In this document: positions 49,307-58,212 of the stretch, one piece after another
Layout: the number at the start of each line of letters is the position of its first letter
Position numbering within the stretch: the stretch's first letter is position 1
Source of the DNA: Bradyrhizobium sp. ORS 278
GTDB taxonomy: Bacteria > Pseudomonadota > Alphaproteobacteria > Rhizobiales > Xanthobacteraceae
NCBI RefSeq assembly: GCF_000026145.1
Contig: NC_009445.1
Span: forward strand, 7,253,001 to 7,317,000
DNA: 64,000 bases
Reading direction: 5' to 3'
Position numbers and translations under genes: made by a program
The notes under the pieces: model-generated
Databases searched by the model: none
What the model was told of the DNA's origin: nothing
The model's input: only the letters and a program-made list of their open reading frames with translations

Positions 49307-52105
49307 TTACGCTGCCCGCCGATTGGCTTCGGCACGCGCCCGTTCCTCGATCTGCTCCTTCATCGCCGCGATCAGACCGGGACGGTCGAACTTGGCGATG
49401 TAGTCATAGAGACCGGCCTGACGGCCGCGCTCGATCGCCGCCGGCGACACCAGCGACGACACTGCGATGACCGGCAGGTGATGCAGGTTCTGGTCGGCGC
49501 GGATGGTCTCGGCGAACTCGAAGCCGTTCATCTCCGGCATCTCGATGTCGGTGACGACGATGTCGAAGGTGTGCCCGGAGCGCAGCGTCGCGAGGCCCTC
49601 GATCGCGGAGGCCGCGGTGCGCACCTTGTAGCCGGCCGACTTCAGCACCGGCGCCAGCATGTTGCGGAAGAACGGCGAGTCGTCGACCAGCAGCACCGAC
49701 TGCGTCTGCGCTTCGGTGGCCATCTCCTTGCGGATGAACCAGTCGGCGAAGGCCATCGGCAGGAAGTGGCCGACGTCGATCACCTCGGTGGCCTGGCCCT
49801 TGATCACGGCCGAGCCGAGGATGCCGTCCTTGGCGCCGGACACCTGGATGTTGAGCCGCTCCTCGACGATGTCGATGATCTCGTCGACCACGAGGCCCAT
49901 CGCGCGGGTCTCGTCGGCGAACACCAGGATCGGCTGCGATCCCGTGGTCTGCACCGACACGCCTTCCATCTGCACCAGCGGCATCAGCTGATCGCGGTAC
50001 TGCACCATGTAGCGGCCGTTACTGATCTCGATCTTGTCGGCCGCGATCTCCTCGAGACGCGTGACCAGCGCCAGCGGCACCGCCTTGGGCTGCGCCGTGC
50101 CGGCGCGGAACACCAGGAGCGAGGTGAGCTGCTCGCCGCCGATGATGTGATGCGAGGCATGCTCGTCGGCCACCGCCTGCGAGGCGGTGCCGGCGGCGCC
50201 GAGCGCCTTGGCGATGCCGTTCGGATCGATGATCATGATCACAGCGCCGTCGCCCAGGATGGTGTTGCCCGAGAACATGTCGATGTGACGCAGCTTGGTC
50301 GACATCGGCTTGACCACGATTTCCTCGGTGTGGAACACGCAGTCGACCACGATGCCGAAGGTCTGGTTGCCGACCTGCGTCACCACGATGAAGCCGTTCT
50401 CCGGATCGGTCGACGAGCCGTCATCGATCTTGAGCAGCTTCTTCAGGTGCATCAGCGGCAAGAGCTTGTTGCGCAGGCGCAAGACGGCCGTGTCCTTGAT
50501 GCGCTCGATGCGGTGCTCGGAGTTGGCGCGCGCACGCACCAGCTCGACGACCGACAGCTGCGGGATCGCGAAGCGGTCGCCGCCGGCCTCGACGATCAGC
50601 GCCGAGACGATGGCGAGCGTCAGCGGGATCTTGATGGTGACCGAGGTGCCCTCGCCGGCGACCGACTTGATGTCGATGGTGCCGCCGATCTGGTCGATAT
50701 TGGTGCGCACCACGTCCATGCCGACGCCGCGGCCGGACACCGAGGTGACGGCGGCCGCCGTCGAGAAGCCCGGCTCGAAGATGAACTTGTGGATCTGCGC
50801 TTCCGTCATCTTCTCGAGCTCGGCCTCGGTGACGAGACCGTTCGCCAGGGCCTTGGCCTTGATGCGCTCGGTGTTGAGACCGCGGCCGTTGTCGGCGATG
50901 CAGATGATGATGTGGCCGCCTTCATGATAGGCGGAGAGGCGGATGGTGCCCTGCTCGGCCTTGCCGCTCGCGGCGCGCTCGGCCATCGTCTCGAGGCCGT
51001 GATCGGCGGAGTTGCGCACCATGTGGGTGAGCGGGTCCTTGATCAGGTCGAGCACCTGGCGGTCGAGCTCGGTGTCGGCGCCGTGCATCTCGAGCTCGAT
51101 CTGCTTGCCGAGTTCGGTCGCGAGGTCGCGGACGATGCGCGGCAGCTTCTGCCAGGCATTGCCGATCGGCTGCATGCGCGTCTTCATGACGCCCTCCTGC
51201 AGCTCGGCGGTGACGTTGGAGAGGCGCTGCAGCGGCACCTTGAACTCGGTGTCCTCGTTGCGGCGGGCGATCTCCAGGAGCTGGTTGCGCGTCAGCACGA
51301 GCTCCGAGACCATCGTCATCAGATGCTCGAGCGTATCGACATTGACGCGGATCGACTGGTTGGCGACCTTGTCGTTCTCGTGCACCTCGCCATCGGCATT
51401 GGCCTTCGGCCGCGCCGCCTTCTTCGGCTCGGCCTTGGCCTCAGCCTTTGGCGCAGCCGCCTTCGGCTCGGCGGCCTTCGGTTCGGGCTTCGGCTCCGGC
51501 GCCTTCTCATGCGCGGGCGGGGTCTCGATCGCGGTCTCGCGGAAGGCGCGCTCGAGCTCGTCGAGCGACACCTCGCCCGGACGCAGCGGACGCTCCAGGG
51601 TCTGATCGATCAGCTTGCCCTGGGTCACCGCAGGCGCCGGCGGCGGCGCGGCGGGCGCTGCGGGCACCAGCGGCGGCGCGGCCTCGCCGGCTGTCGCGAT
51701 CGGCTCAGCCGACGCGGACATCGCCGCCATGCCGCGCTCGACCATTGCCTCGAGCTCGCTGATCAGGTCGCGGTCCTCGCCCTCGGGCTCGGACTCATTG
51801 GCTTCGAGCTGCGCCAGCAGGTCCTTGATGCGGTCGATGGTGGTGAGGATCAGCGTGACGGCCTCGCCGGTCACCGGCATGCCGTCGCGGAATTTGCCCA
51901 TCAGGGTCTCGGCGGCGTGCGCCAGCGCCTCGAGCCGCGGCAGGCCCAGGAAGCCGCAGGTCCCCTTGATCGTGTGCACCAGCCGGAAGATGTTATCCAG
52001 GATCTTGGCGTTGTTCGGCTCCTGCTCGAACCGCACCAACTGATTGTCGACGGTATCCAGGCTCTCGCTGGTCTCCGTCAGGAACTCACGCAACAGATCA
52101 TCCAT
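49307..52105 (-). CDS. cheA: Hybrid chemotaxis histidine kinase CheA with REC domain
   Basis: A 932-residue CheA. It has an HPt domain (His44 in VHTIKGTCGFLG), an Ala/Pro/Lys-rich spacer (about 130-245), the dimer domain, the ATPase domain (THMVRNSADHGLE, CIADNGRGLN, VSGRGVGMDVV), two CheW-like domains (about 515-640 and 660-800) and a C-terminal REC (Asp near 852 in IVVTDIEMPEMNGF). The second CheW-like domain and REC are additions to the enteric design, seen in some alphaproteobacterial and other CheA proteins. It heads the operon. A near-match of the CCGTA-N4-TACGG palindrome lies 183 bases before its start. Confidence 0.96.
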   Translation of the reverse strand: MDDLLREFLTETSESLDTVDNQLVRFEQEPNNAKILDNIFRLVHTIKGTCGFLGLPRLEALAHAAETLMGKFRDGMPVTGEAVTLILTTIDRIKDLLAQLEANESEPEGEDRDLISELEAMVERGMAAMSASAEPIATAGEAAPPLVPAAPAAPPPAPAVTQGKLIDQTLERPLRPGEVSLDELERAFRETAIETPPAHEKAPEPKPEPKAAEPKAAAPKAEAKAEPKKAARPKANADGEVHENDKVANQSIRVNVDTLEHLMTMVSELVLTRNQLLEIARRNEDTEFKVPLQRLSNVTAELQEGVMKTRMQPIGNAWQKLPRIVRDLATELGKQIELEMHGADTELDRQVLDLIKDPLTHMVRNSADHGLETMAERAASGKAEQGTIRLSAYHEGGHIIICIADNGRGLNTERIKAKALANGLVTEAELEKMTEAQIHKFIFEPGFSTAAAVTSVSGRGVGMDVVRTNIDQIGGTIDIKSVAGEGTSVTIKIPLTLAIVSALIVEAGGDRFAIPQLSVVELVRARANSEHRIERIKDTAVLRLRNKLLPLMHLKKLLKIDDGSSTDPENGFIVVTQVGNQTFGIVVDCVFHTEEIVVKPMSTKLRHIDMFSGNTILGDGAVIMIIDPNGIAKALGAAGTASQAVADEHASHHIIGGEQLTSLLVFRAGTAQPKAVPLALVTRLEEIAADKIEISNGRYMVQYRDQLMPLVQMEGVSVQTTGSQPILVFADETRAMGLVVDEIIDIVEERLNIQVSGAKDGILGSAVIKGQATEVIDVGHFLPMAFADWFIRKEMATEAQTQSVLLVDDSPFFRNMLAPVLKSAGYKVRTAASAIEGLATLRSGHTFDIVVTDIEMPEMNGFEFAETIRADQNLHHLPVIAVSSLVSPAAIERGRQAGLYDYIAKFDRPGLIAAMKEQIEERARAEANRRAA

Positions 52106-52287
52106 GAAACTGGCCTTCCAAGAGGTGGCGTTGCGATCGCAGGCGACCGCTGATCCTGTCAGAGCGATGGTCGGTCCGGTGGCTTCACCAAGACGCGCGG
52201 ATCGAATCCGCCCGTCGCTCGGCTCGACGGACTTTCCTTGCTGCGATCGTTAGGCCTGGCTTTTATCCGTCCCGTTAATTTTAATGT

Positions 52288-52301
52288 CCGTGCTAATACG
52301 G
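52288..52301. promoter_or_regulatory. CCGTA-N4-TACGG near match upstream of cheA
   Basis: Reads CCGTGCTAATACGG, nine of ten conserved positions. A CCGTTAAT element (52272-52279) that recurs twice before the flagellin gene lies beside it. Both lie between the flbT stop and the cheA start. Confidence 0.4.
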
Positions 52302-52354
52302 AACCGCGGTCTGGATCCGCGATCCAAGCAGATCGGCGGCAGGCCGCGCGCAGG

Positions 52355-52750
52355 TCAGGGCCCCACCTCGGCGGGGGCGATGGCCGGGCTTTCGCACTGG
52401 ATCAGCGCCCGGATCTCCTTCAAGGCCTTGTAGAGCGCCCCGGCCGCGACATGGCGGTCCACGGCCTCGGCCAGGCTTGCGACGGCGGGCGTCGCCTCGC
52501 GTAGCTCATTCATGCAGGCCAGATAGGACGCGCGATAGCGGATCGCGTCGTTCTTCAGATACATGGTCTGGACGCAGAGATAGAGGCGTTTCGCCGGCGT
52601 ATCCGCGGTTTCGGCAGTGACCGTATCGCGCTCGCGCAGGATCGGAACATCGCCTTCGACGATGAAGCGGGCACGCGTGTTGGAATTGACGATGACGGTG
52701 TCGCCGATCACGATCCGCTCGAACGGCTTCAGCTCGACCCGCAGGGGCAT
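52355..52750 (-). CDS. flbT: Flagellin mRNA regulator FlbT
   Basis: From the ATG at 52750 the protein has 131 residues and starts MPLRVELKPFERIVIGDTV, which with NSNTRARFIVEGDVPILRE and RLYLCVQTMYL is the FlbT signature. In Caulobacter FlbT binds the 5' leader of flagellin mRNA and lowers its stability or translation, opposed by FlaF. The gene lies downstream of flagellin in the same direction, separated by a terminator. No flaF is seen in the window. The longer frame to 52792 is not needed, as AGGAG precedes this start. Confidence 0.93.
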   Translation of the reverse strand: MPLRVELKPFERIVIGDTVIVNSNTRARFIVEGDVPILRERDTVTAETADTPAKRLYLCVQTMYLKNDAIRYRASYLACMNELREATPAVASLAEAVDRHVAAGALYKALKEIRALIQCESPAIAPAEVGP

Positions 52751-52906
52751 GGCCCTGGTCTCCTCTCGGCAGTCTCCTTTCGGGAGCCGCACCGCCGGTG
52801 GACGGCGTCAGTCGAGATGAGGCCGTCTTCGCGCTCGCATCCCACGCCTGCTCGCGAGAGGCCTCGACTTCGAACGAGACCGGCGTGATCCCGGATCTTC
52901 TAGCCG

Positions 52907-52931
52907 AAAACGGCGGGGACCAGCCCCGCCG
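52907..52931 (-). terminator. Rho-independent terminator of the flagellin gene
   Basis: On the minus strand a hairpin with arms CGGCGGGG and CCCCGCCG and a five-base loop, followed by TTTT. It lies 30 bases after the flagellin stop, as expected for a highly expressed single-gene transcript. Confidence 0.85.
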
Positions 52932-52960
52932 CCTTCGATGGTGTTGATGTCGCCGGAGCC

Positions 52961-54508
52961 TTAGCGCAGCAGCTGCAGCACGCTGGCCTGCGACTGGTTG
53001 GCGAGCGACAGCGCGGACACAGCGATCGACTGGCGGGTCGACAGCGCCTGGCTGTTGGCCGCTTCCTCGTTGGTGTCGGCGAGCGTCAGGTTCGACGAGC
53101 CGGTCTGCAGCACGTTGATCAGATTCTTGTTGAAGTCCTGACGGACCTGCACGACCGAGAGGTTCGAACCCAGCGTCGAGGCCTCGTCCCGCAGCGTCGA
53201 GCTCGCGGTGTTGAGTACCTTGATGACCTTGTTCGCCGAGTTGTTGTCGAGGAAGTCGGTGCCCGAGGTCAGCGTCGAGAGGCCGAGGCCCGCCGAGTTG
53301 AACGTGACACCAGTGATCGACAGCGTCGACTTGCCGGTCTCGTTGAAGGTCAGCTTCAGCGTGTCGCCGTTCAGCAGGTTGATGCCGTTGAACGACGAGT
53401 CGGCTGCGGTCGTGTTGATCTGCGCGAGCACGTTGTTGTACTGCGAGACCAGGTTCGCCCGCTGCGTCTGCGCGGTCGAGTCCGCCACCGGAGCCGCCGC
53501 AGTCAGGCCGTTGAAGGACTGGCTGGAGGCCGCCGCCGTACCACCGATCGTGCCGATCGTGGCCGAAGCCGCGTCGTTCGTGGTGGTGATGGTGATCTTG
53601 CCGGTGGACGAGTCGACCGTCGCCTGCAGATTGTTGGCTGCGAGCTTCGCGTTGAGGTCGTTCAGCGACTTGACCTGCCCTGTCCCTAGTCCGAACGTGA
53701 TGCTGGTCGCCGTGCCACCTGCTGTGGCGCCGACTGTCAGCGTCTGTCCCGACAGGCCGTCACCCACCGCGCTCAATCCGAGCTTGGCCAAGGTGCCGCT
53801 GCTGCCCGAGAGCGTCAATCCTGCCGCCGGAGGCGTCAGGGTGATCGCGCCCGCGGAGACCGAGCCGGTCACGCCGGTCGCCGTCTGGATCGTCGACAGC
53901 AGGTTGCTGACGGTGTCGCCGATGCCGATGTTGGTGCCCGAGGAGGACGTGCCGGTCACGAAGGTGAAGGTCGTGCCGTTGACGACCAGCGTCTCACCGG
54001 AGGTGATGCCGGTGGCCAGGTCGTTCGACGACGAGCCCGAGGTGCCCGACAGCTTGGTCGAACCGGTGATCGCCGACGAGGTCGTCGCGTCGTTCTGCAC
54101 GACAGAGCCGGTCACCGCCGTCGAGCTGGAACCCAGCAGATCGGTGGCCGTTGCGCCGCTCAGAGCCGCCGAGGTCACGCTCGACTTGGTGGAGTAGCCC
54201 ACCGCGCTCTGCAGAACCTGGTTGGCGATCGACTTGGCGCTGTCGACGAGCTTCTGCAGCGAGGTGATACCGGTGTTGGCGGCCTGCAGCACCTGCACGC
54301 CGTTGCCGATGCCATCGAGCAGATTGGAGATGTCGGAAGCGCGGTTGTCGAGGCCCTGGGCGGTGAAGAAGTTGGTCGGATTGTCGAGCGCCGAGTTGAC
54401 CTTCTTGCCCGTGGAGAGGTTGTTCTGCGTGGTGGCGAGGAGCTGAGCCGTCGACTGGAGCGAGAGCAGGTTCTGGCGAACCGACGCAGAGAGTACGATA
54501 CCTGACAT
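52961..54508 (-). CDS. fliC: Flagellin
   Basis: From the ATG at 54508 (AAGGGA six bases before) the protein has 515 residues. The N-terminal D0/D1 helices (VLSASVRQNLLSLQSTAQLL, LSTGKKVNSALDNPTNFFTA) and C-terminal D1/D0 helices (SNLTLADTNEEAANSQALST, SVSALSLANQ-like end, SQASVLQLLR) are typical. The central 270 residues are rich in Ser, Thr, Gly and Ala, as in surface-exposed flagellin domains. It is exported by the flagellar type III system and polymerises into the filament. It has its own terminator; flbT is next. An in-frame ATG at 54514 has no room for a ribosome site. Confidence 0.95.
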   Translation of the reverse strand: MSGIVLSASVRQNLLSLQSTAQLLATTQNNLSTGKKVNSALDNPTNFFTAQGLDNRASDISNLLDGIGNGVQVLQAANTGITSLQKLVDSAKSIANQVLQSAVGYSTKSSVTSAALSGATATDLLGSSSTAVTGSVVQNDATTSSAITGSTKLSGTSGSSSNDLATGITSGETLVVNGTTFTFVTGTSSSGTNIGIGDTVSNLLSTIQTATGVTGSVSAGAITLTPPAAGLTLSGSSGTLAKLGLSAVGDGLSGQTLTVGATAGGTATSITFGLGTGQVKSLNDLNAKLAANNLQATVDSSTGKITITTTNDAASATIGTIGGTAAASSQSFNGLTAAAPVADSTAQTQRANLVSQYNNVLAQINTTAADSSFNGINLLNGDTLKLTFNETGKSTLSITGVTFNSAGLGLSTLTSGTDFLDNNSANKVIKVLNTASSTLRDEASTLGSNLSVVQVRQDFNKNLINVLQTGSSNLTLADTNEEAANSQALSTRQSIAVSALSLANQSQASVLQLLR

Positions 54509-54638
54509 TGTCATTCCCTTCTGGATGAACATGAGTGTTCGCCGAACCGTTCTGTCGGCGATGGGGCAGACTGGTCCTCGGTATCCTACCCGTTCGTTAA
54601 ACTAGGCCGGGAATGCCGGCGGGCGGGTTCGGCGAGCG

Positions 54639-54676
54639 CCGTTAATCCTAATTGGCCGCTAATCAATTCCGTTAAT
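54639..54676. repeat. Direct CCGTTAAT repeats 30 bases apart before flagellin
   Basis: CCGTTAAT at 54639-54646 and 54669-54676, exactly three helical turns apart and 131 to 161 bases upstream of the flagellin start. A third copy lies before cheA at 52272-52279. A shared flagellar/chemotaxis regulator site is possible; the element is short, so chance cannot be excluded. Confidence 0.35.
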
Positions 54677-54789
54677 TGCAAGAGAATCCGCCAAAATCGC
54701 GCGGAAACAGCACGGCGAGCGCGGCCGCGCAAGAGGGCGCCGGTTCCATCATTAGCAACGCGCTAACTATGAGGCGGAAGGCAAGCCGA

Positions 54790-55524
54790 TCAGGCGGGAT
54801 CGTGCGCCGCGCAGGGAAGAACGATCTCGACGGTCGCCGCCTGGTCCCGCGACTCCGGCAGCGCGAGGCGTCCGTTCGAACGCCTGACGAAATCCTCCAC
54901 CATTCGGATGTCCTGAAAAACAGAACCCGTCCGCAACACCTCTTCGTCATGCGCCGACGCCCGGAGCACGATCATCACATCGCGATCGGAAACATCTTCG
55001 GCCGGCGAGCCCTGTCTCATTGCCGCGATGTCGATCCTGCCCCCGCTTTTCATGCCGTTGCGCGCAGCGATTCCAAGGCAGAGCAGCGCAGCCATCAGTT
55101 GACCGGGATCGACGAACACGGCGGGCACGTTCGAGTCCACCGTCGTCGTGATCTCGACGTCCGTTCCGAGAGTCGGCCGGAGCAGCCGGCCGACATCGGT
55201 CAACAGTTCGGCCAGCCCTACGGCGCAAGGACGCGGCGGCCGCCCGCGCGCGAATGACAACAGTTGTGACGTCAGTCGTGCGCCGCGGGTCGCCGCTTCG
55301 TCGATCAGGCGAGCGACAGCCGCGAGCTCGGGACGGTCTTCGACGGCTTCGGCGAGAATGTCGATGGTGCCGGTGATGACGGTGAGGATGTTGTTGAAGT
55401 CGTGCAGCAGGCCACCGGCGACTTGTCCAACGATCGCCAAGCCCGGATTCACGTCTTGCGTCGACGGCTCTGCAACCGCTTTGAGTGACGACGGGTCGGC
55501 ATCGTGATGATGAGGAAGCGCCAT
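54790..55524 (-). CDS. Degenerate histidine kinase (DHp with decayed ATPase domain)
   Basis: From the ATG at 55524 (AGGA upstream) the protein has 244 residues and no sensor or membrane segment. Its His domain VAGGLLHDFNNILTVITGTI (H41) and following helix are very similar to those of the hybrid kinase at 41595-45203. In the ATPase domain the N-box Asn is gone (IAARNGM in place of LNARDAM) and no DxGxG or GLGLS box can be found. It probably cannot bind ATP. It could act as a ChpT-like phosphotransfer protein or a dimer partner that modulates a true kinase. Confidence 0.8.
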   Translation of the reverse strand: MALPHHHDADPSSLKAVAEPSTQDVNPGLAIVGQVAGGLLHDFNNILTVITGTIDILAEAVEDRPELAAVARLIDEAATRGARLTSQLLSFARGRPPRPCAVGLAELLTDVGRLLRPTLGTDVEITTTVDSNVPAVFVDPGQLMAALLCLGIAARNGMKSGGRIDIAAMRQGSPAEDVSDRDVMIVLRASAHDEEVLRTGSVFQDIRMVEDFVRRSNGRLALPESRDQAATVEIVLPCAAHDPA

Positions 55525-56207
55525 GAGTCCTGAGATACCTGTTGGAAGAGACACGCCGGTGGTGCCGGGTCACGCCTGTCGACGAATGTTCTTGAGGTGC
55601 GCAACGCCGTCGTGATCGCTTGCGTCATCGATCACTGACTTCATTGTGTTCAGCGTCTTTGCTGAGCATCGCGTACGCTGCAGCTGGATGCGACATTAGC
55701 CCGATTACCACGCTTGAAGTCTGATCACCTTGCTTGACGATCACAGCGCACCGTTATGGCTGTCGGAGGCGGATTGATGCCACCTCTTCGCAACAAGAGT
55801 TGCATCCCGGCGGCAAAGTATCCGTCAACGAATCAGCGCGGTTATTAGCGATTTTGGCTTCAAGATGTCGGCTGTCAATGATAGCCGCCATTACGACGAC
55901 ATTGAGCTCTGACGCCAGCGGACCAGCGGGAAGATCGCAGCGTGCCTTCGATGTCGTTGCACCCTGGAGCTTTTCACCTCTCTAAGAACGCACTTGTATA
56001 CAGTCTGCGTGCAAGAACCTGAGGACGTCGTGCTGAGGTTCGGCGTCCGCACGACCGGTGCACAACTGCGTGTCTGCACAACAACGAGCACAACAGGAAC
56101 CAATGAATGTGACTGGGAATCTTCCCTGTTATTTTTCTTGTCAGCAGGTGTGACGCAGTTCTATGGAACCGTGAGTGCATTGAGATCCGAGAGGCTGCGT
56201 TACTGCA
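55525..56207. other. Long intergenic region without recognised gene
   Basis: 683 bases between the divergent degenerate kinase and the second Crp/Fnr gene. Local base composition is lower in GC than the genes. Short open frames (for example 55994-56275) have no family resemblance. I see no strong palindrome and no CCGTA-N4-TACGG copy. It may contain long leaders or a small RNA that I cannot support. Confidence 0.45.
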
Positions 56208-56945
56208 ATGCAGGAGATGGCTTTGGACCCCAGCTTGCGTTCTCCGAACGGCTTCCTGTCGTCGCTTTCCGATGATGACTTCGAGCTGGTCCGCCCCTAC
56301 CTGCGGACGGTCGATCTCGTGCAAGACTCCGTGCTTGCCGAGGCCGGGGAGAAGCTGCCTCGCATCTACTTCCCTCACCGCGGCGTCATCTCGCTCGTCG
56401 TCAATCTCGCGCGCGGCGAACGCGTGCAGGTCGCGATGATCGGACGGGACAGCTTCTTCGGCAGCATGTCTCTGCTCGCCGGCGGCGACCCGATCGTATT
56501 GAACAGCGCTGCCGTTCTCGTGCCGGGCTCGGCTTCCATCGTCGATATCGATCGGGTCCGGGCGGCCGCCGAGCAGAGTTCCACCTTCCGTTCGCAAATG
56601 CTGCGGCACGCACTCGCCGTTTACGTGCAAAGCCAGCAGACGGCAGGTTGCAACGCCGCCCACACGGTCGAATCCCGGCTCGCGCGCTGCCTTCTGCAGA
56701 CGCATGACCTCTCTGGCGGCAACAAGCTCTATATCACGCAGGAATCCCTGGCGCAGATGATCGGCGCACGGCGAAACAGCGTGTCACTGGTCGCGAGCAC
56801 GCTGCAGCAGGCCGACTTCATCCATTACAGCCGGGGCCATATCGAGATCATGGACCTGGAAGGCCTGAAGAAGACGGCTTGCGAATGCTACGGCGCCGTC
56901 CGGGGACACTACGAAAAGCTCGTCCGCCCGCGCAGCCTGCCCTGA
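56208..56945 (+). CDS. Crp/Fnr-family regulator without cAMP cassette
   Basis: A 245-residue protein: a cNMP-fold N-terminus (LRTVDLVQDSVLAEAGEKLPRIYFPHRGVISLVV) and a Crp-type helix-turn-helix (YITQESLAQMIGARRNSVSL). The cassette region reads MIGRDSFFGSMSLLAGG and lacks the Arg/Ser pair for cyclic-nucleotide phosphate. There are no Fnr-type cysteine clusters. It resembles a group of Crp/Fnr proteins common in Bradyrhizobium and relatives with unknown signals. The gene stands alone. ATG 56208 is chosen over 56217, which has no space for a ribosome site. Confidence 0.88.
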   Translation: MQEMALDPSLRSPNGFLSSLSDDDFELVRPYLRTVDLVQDSVLAEAGEKLPRIYFPHRGVISLVVNLARGERVQVAMIGRDSFFGSMSLLAGGDPIVLNSAAVLVPGSASIVDIDRVRAAAEQSSTFRSQMLRHALAVYVQSQQTAGCNAAHTVESRLARCLLQTHDLSGGNKLYITQESLAQMIGARRNSVSLVASTLQQADFIHYSRGHIEIMDLEGLKKTACECYGAVRGHYEKLVRPRSLP

Positions 56946-56994
56946 GCAGGGCTGCAACCCCGACGAGAGATTGCATCAGCTGCCTGCGGCGAGA

Positions 56995-57014
56995 GGCCCG
57001 TATAACTACGGGCC
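56995..57014. promoter_or_regulatory. CCGTA-N4-TACGG palindrome, copy 3 (upstream of the second cheY)
   Basis: The longest copy: GGCCCGTA, TAAC, TACGGGCC, a perfect palindrome of eight-base arms. It is 168 bases upstream of the CheY start and 50 after the Crp/Fnr stop. Confidence 0.65.
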
Positions 57015-57181
57015 ACGGCATGATCCGTGTCGTTGCCCAGGGCGGAATTAACGCGCTGTTCAACGGGCGCTGATAATTGTCGACGTGCTGACGAGCGCGA
57101 GTTCCAAGAAGCGTCGAATAATCTTCGTGCTGATATATCTCGCCCGTGTTCGGCTTTTGACGAAACGCGCGGAGTAATGAC

Positions 57182-57571
57182 ATGGCCTTTGATCTGTCGA
57201 TGCCGATCCTGGTGGTCGATGACTATGCCACTATGATTCGGATCATCCGCAACCTGCTGAAGCAGCTCGGATTCGAGAACGTCGACGACGCCAGCGATGG
57301 ATCGGCCGCGCTCGCCAAGATGCAGGCGAAGAAATATGGTCTGGTGATCTCCGACTGGAACATGGAGCCGATGACCGGCTACGACCTGCTGCGCGAGGTC
57401 CGGGCAAGTCCGGAGCTGTCGAAGACGCCGTTCATCATGATCACGGCGGAATCGAAGACCGAGAACGTCATCGCCGCCAAGAAGGCCGGCGTGAGCAACT
57501 ACATCGTGAAGCCGTTCAACGCGGCAACCCTCAAGACCAAGATGGAAGCGGTCTTCGGCCCCGCCGAATAG
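57182..57571 (+). CDS. cheY: CheY-type response regulator
   Basis: A 129-residue receiver (MPILVVDDYATMIRIIRNLL, phospho-Asp58 in VISDWNMEPMTGYDLL, Thr in MITAESKTEN, Lys in YIVKPFNAATL), closer to classical motor-binding CheY than the copy in the che operon. It is a single-gene unit with a strong terminator after it and a CCGTA-N4-TACGG site before it. The rhizobial two-CheY design (motor CheY and phosphate sink) may apply. Confidence 0.92.
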   Translation: MAFDLSMPILVVDDYATMIRIIRNLLKQLGFENVDDASDGSAALAKMQAKKYGLVISDWNMEPMTGYDLLREVRASPELSKTPFIMITAESKTENVIAAKKAGVSNYIVKPFNAATLKTKMEAVFGPAE

Positions 57572-57596
57572 CTTTCTCCAGACATTCCTTGCGCGG

Positions 57597-57625
57597 CGGC
57601 CGGACGCGCGTCCGGCCGTTTTCTT
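57597..57625 (+). terminator. Rho-independent terminator after the second cheY
   Basis: A perfect 22-base palindrome (57597-57618, arms CGGCCGGACGC) followed by TTTTCTT, 25 bases after the stop codon. Confidence 0.9.
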
Positions 57626-57685
57626 GTCGGCAGGAGCCTGCCCGGCCTCTGCTGGACGACCGGTCAGCGTATCGGGGGCTCTCCA

Positions 57686-57701
57686 TCCGTAGTTGTACGG
57701 A
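57686..57701. promoter_or_regulatory. CCGTA-N4-TACGG palindrome, copy 4 (upstream of REC/hybrid kinase pair)
   Basis: Reads TCCGTAGTTGTACGGA, 92 bases before the start of the REC gene at 57793. The central bases GTTG are the complement of CAAC in copy 1. Confidence 0.65.
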
Positions 57702-57792
57702 AACCAAAATTTACGAGGGGGTCAGAGCCGGCCATTAGACAGAAGGCTGCTCACCGACGACCGCGCCGGGCCGGTAACGGGACAGGGACTTC

Positions 57793-58206
57793 ATGCGCAA
57801 CGAGCTCCTCGTAATCGAAGATGCCGACGTGCATCTCTCCATCCTGCGTAAGATCGCCACCCAGGCCGGCTTCATGACGACGGGTGTCAGTTCGGTCGAT
57901 GCAGCTTGCGCCATTTTGCAAGACAGGCACTTCGACTGCGTTACGCTGGACCTGTCGCTCGGGGAGCGCTCCGGCACCGAGGTCCTCGACTGCCTCTCCA
58001 AGCTGAAGTTCCGCGGGCCCGTGCTGATCATCAGTGCGTCCGAGGACGATGCGCTGGACGCGTCGGTCCGCATCGGGAATTTCCTCGAGCTGCACGTGTA
58101 TCCGCCCTTCTCCAAGCCGATCAATCTGACGCTGCTGCGCCAGACTCTGAAGCAAATCGCAAACGGTGCCGACAGCCAGAGGCTGGTGAAAGCAACGGGC
58201 TGGTAG
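57793..58206 (+). CDS. REC-only response regulator
   Basis: A 137-residue receiver (NELLVIEDADVHLSILRK, phospho-Asp53 in DCVTLDLSLGERSGTEVL, Lys in FSKPINL) without output domain. AGGGAC precedes the ATG. It is a paralogue of the protein at 46435 (shared FDCVTLDL). The hybrid kinase gene follows after six bases, so this is its likely partner in a phosphorelay. Confidence 0.88.
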   Translation: MRNELLVIEDADVHLSILRKIATQAGFMTTGVSSVDAACAILQDRHFDCVTLDLSLGERSGTEVLDCLSKLKFRGPVLIISASEDDALDASVRIGNFLELHVYPPFSKPINLTLLRQTLKQIANGADSQRLVKATGW

Positions 58207-58212
58207 CAAACG

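Noticed and set aside
54600..54676. CtrA-type sites (TTAA-N7-TTAA) before flagellin
   Set aside because: Several TTAA-containing boxes are present but none with the required seven-base spacing.
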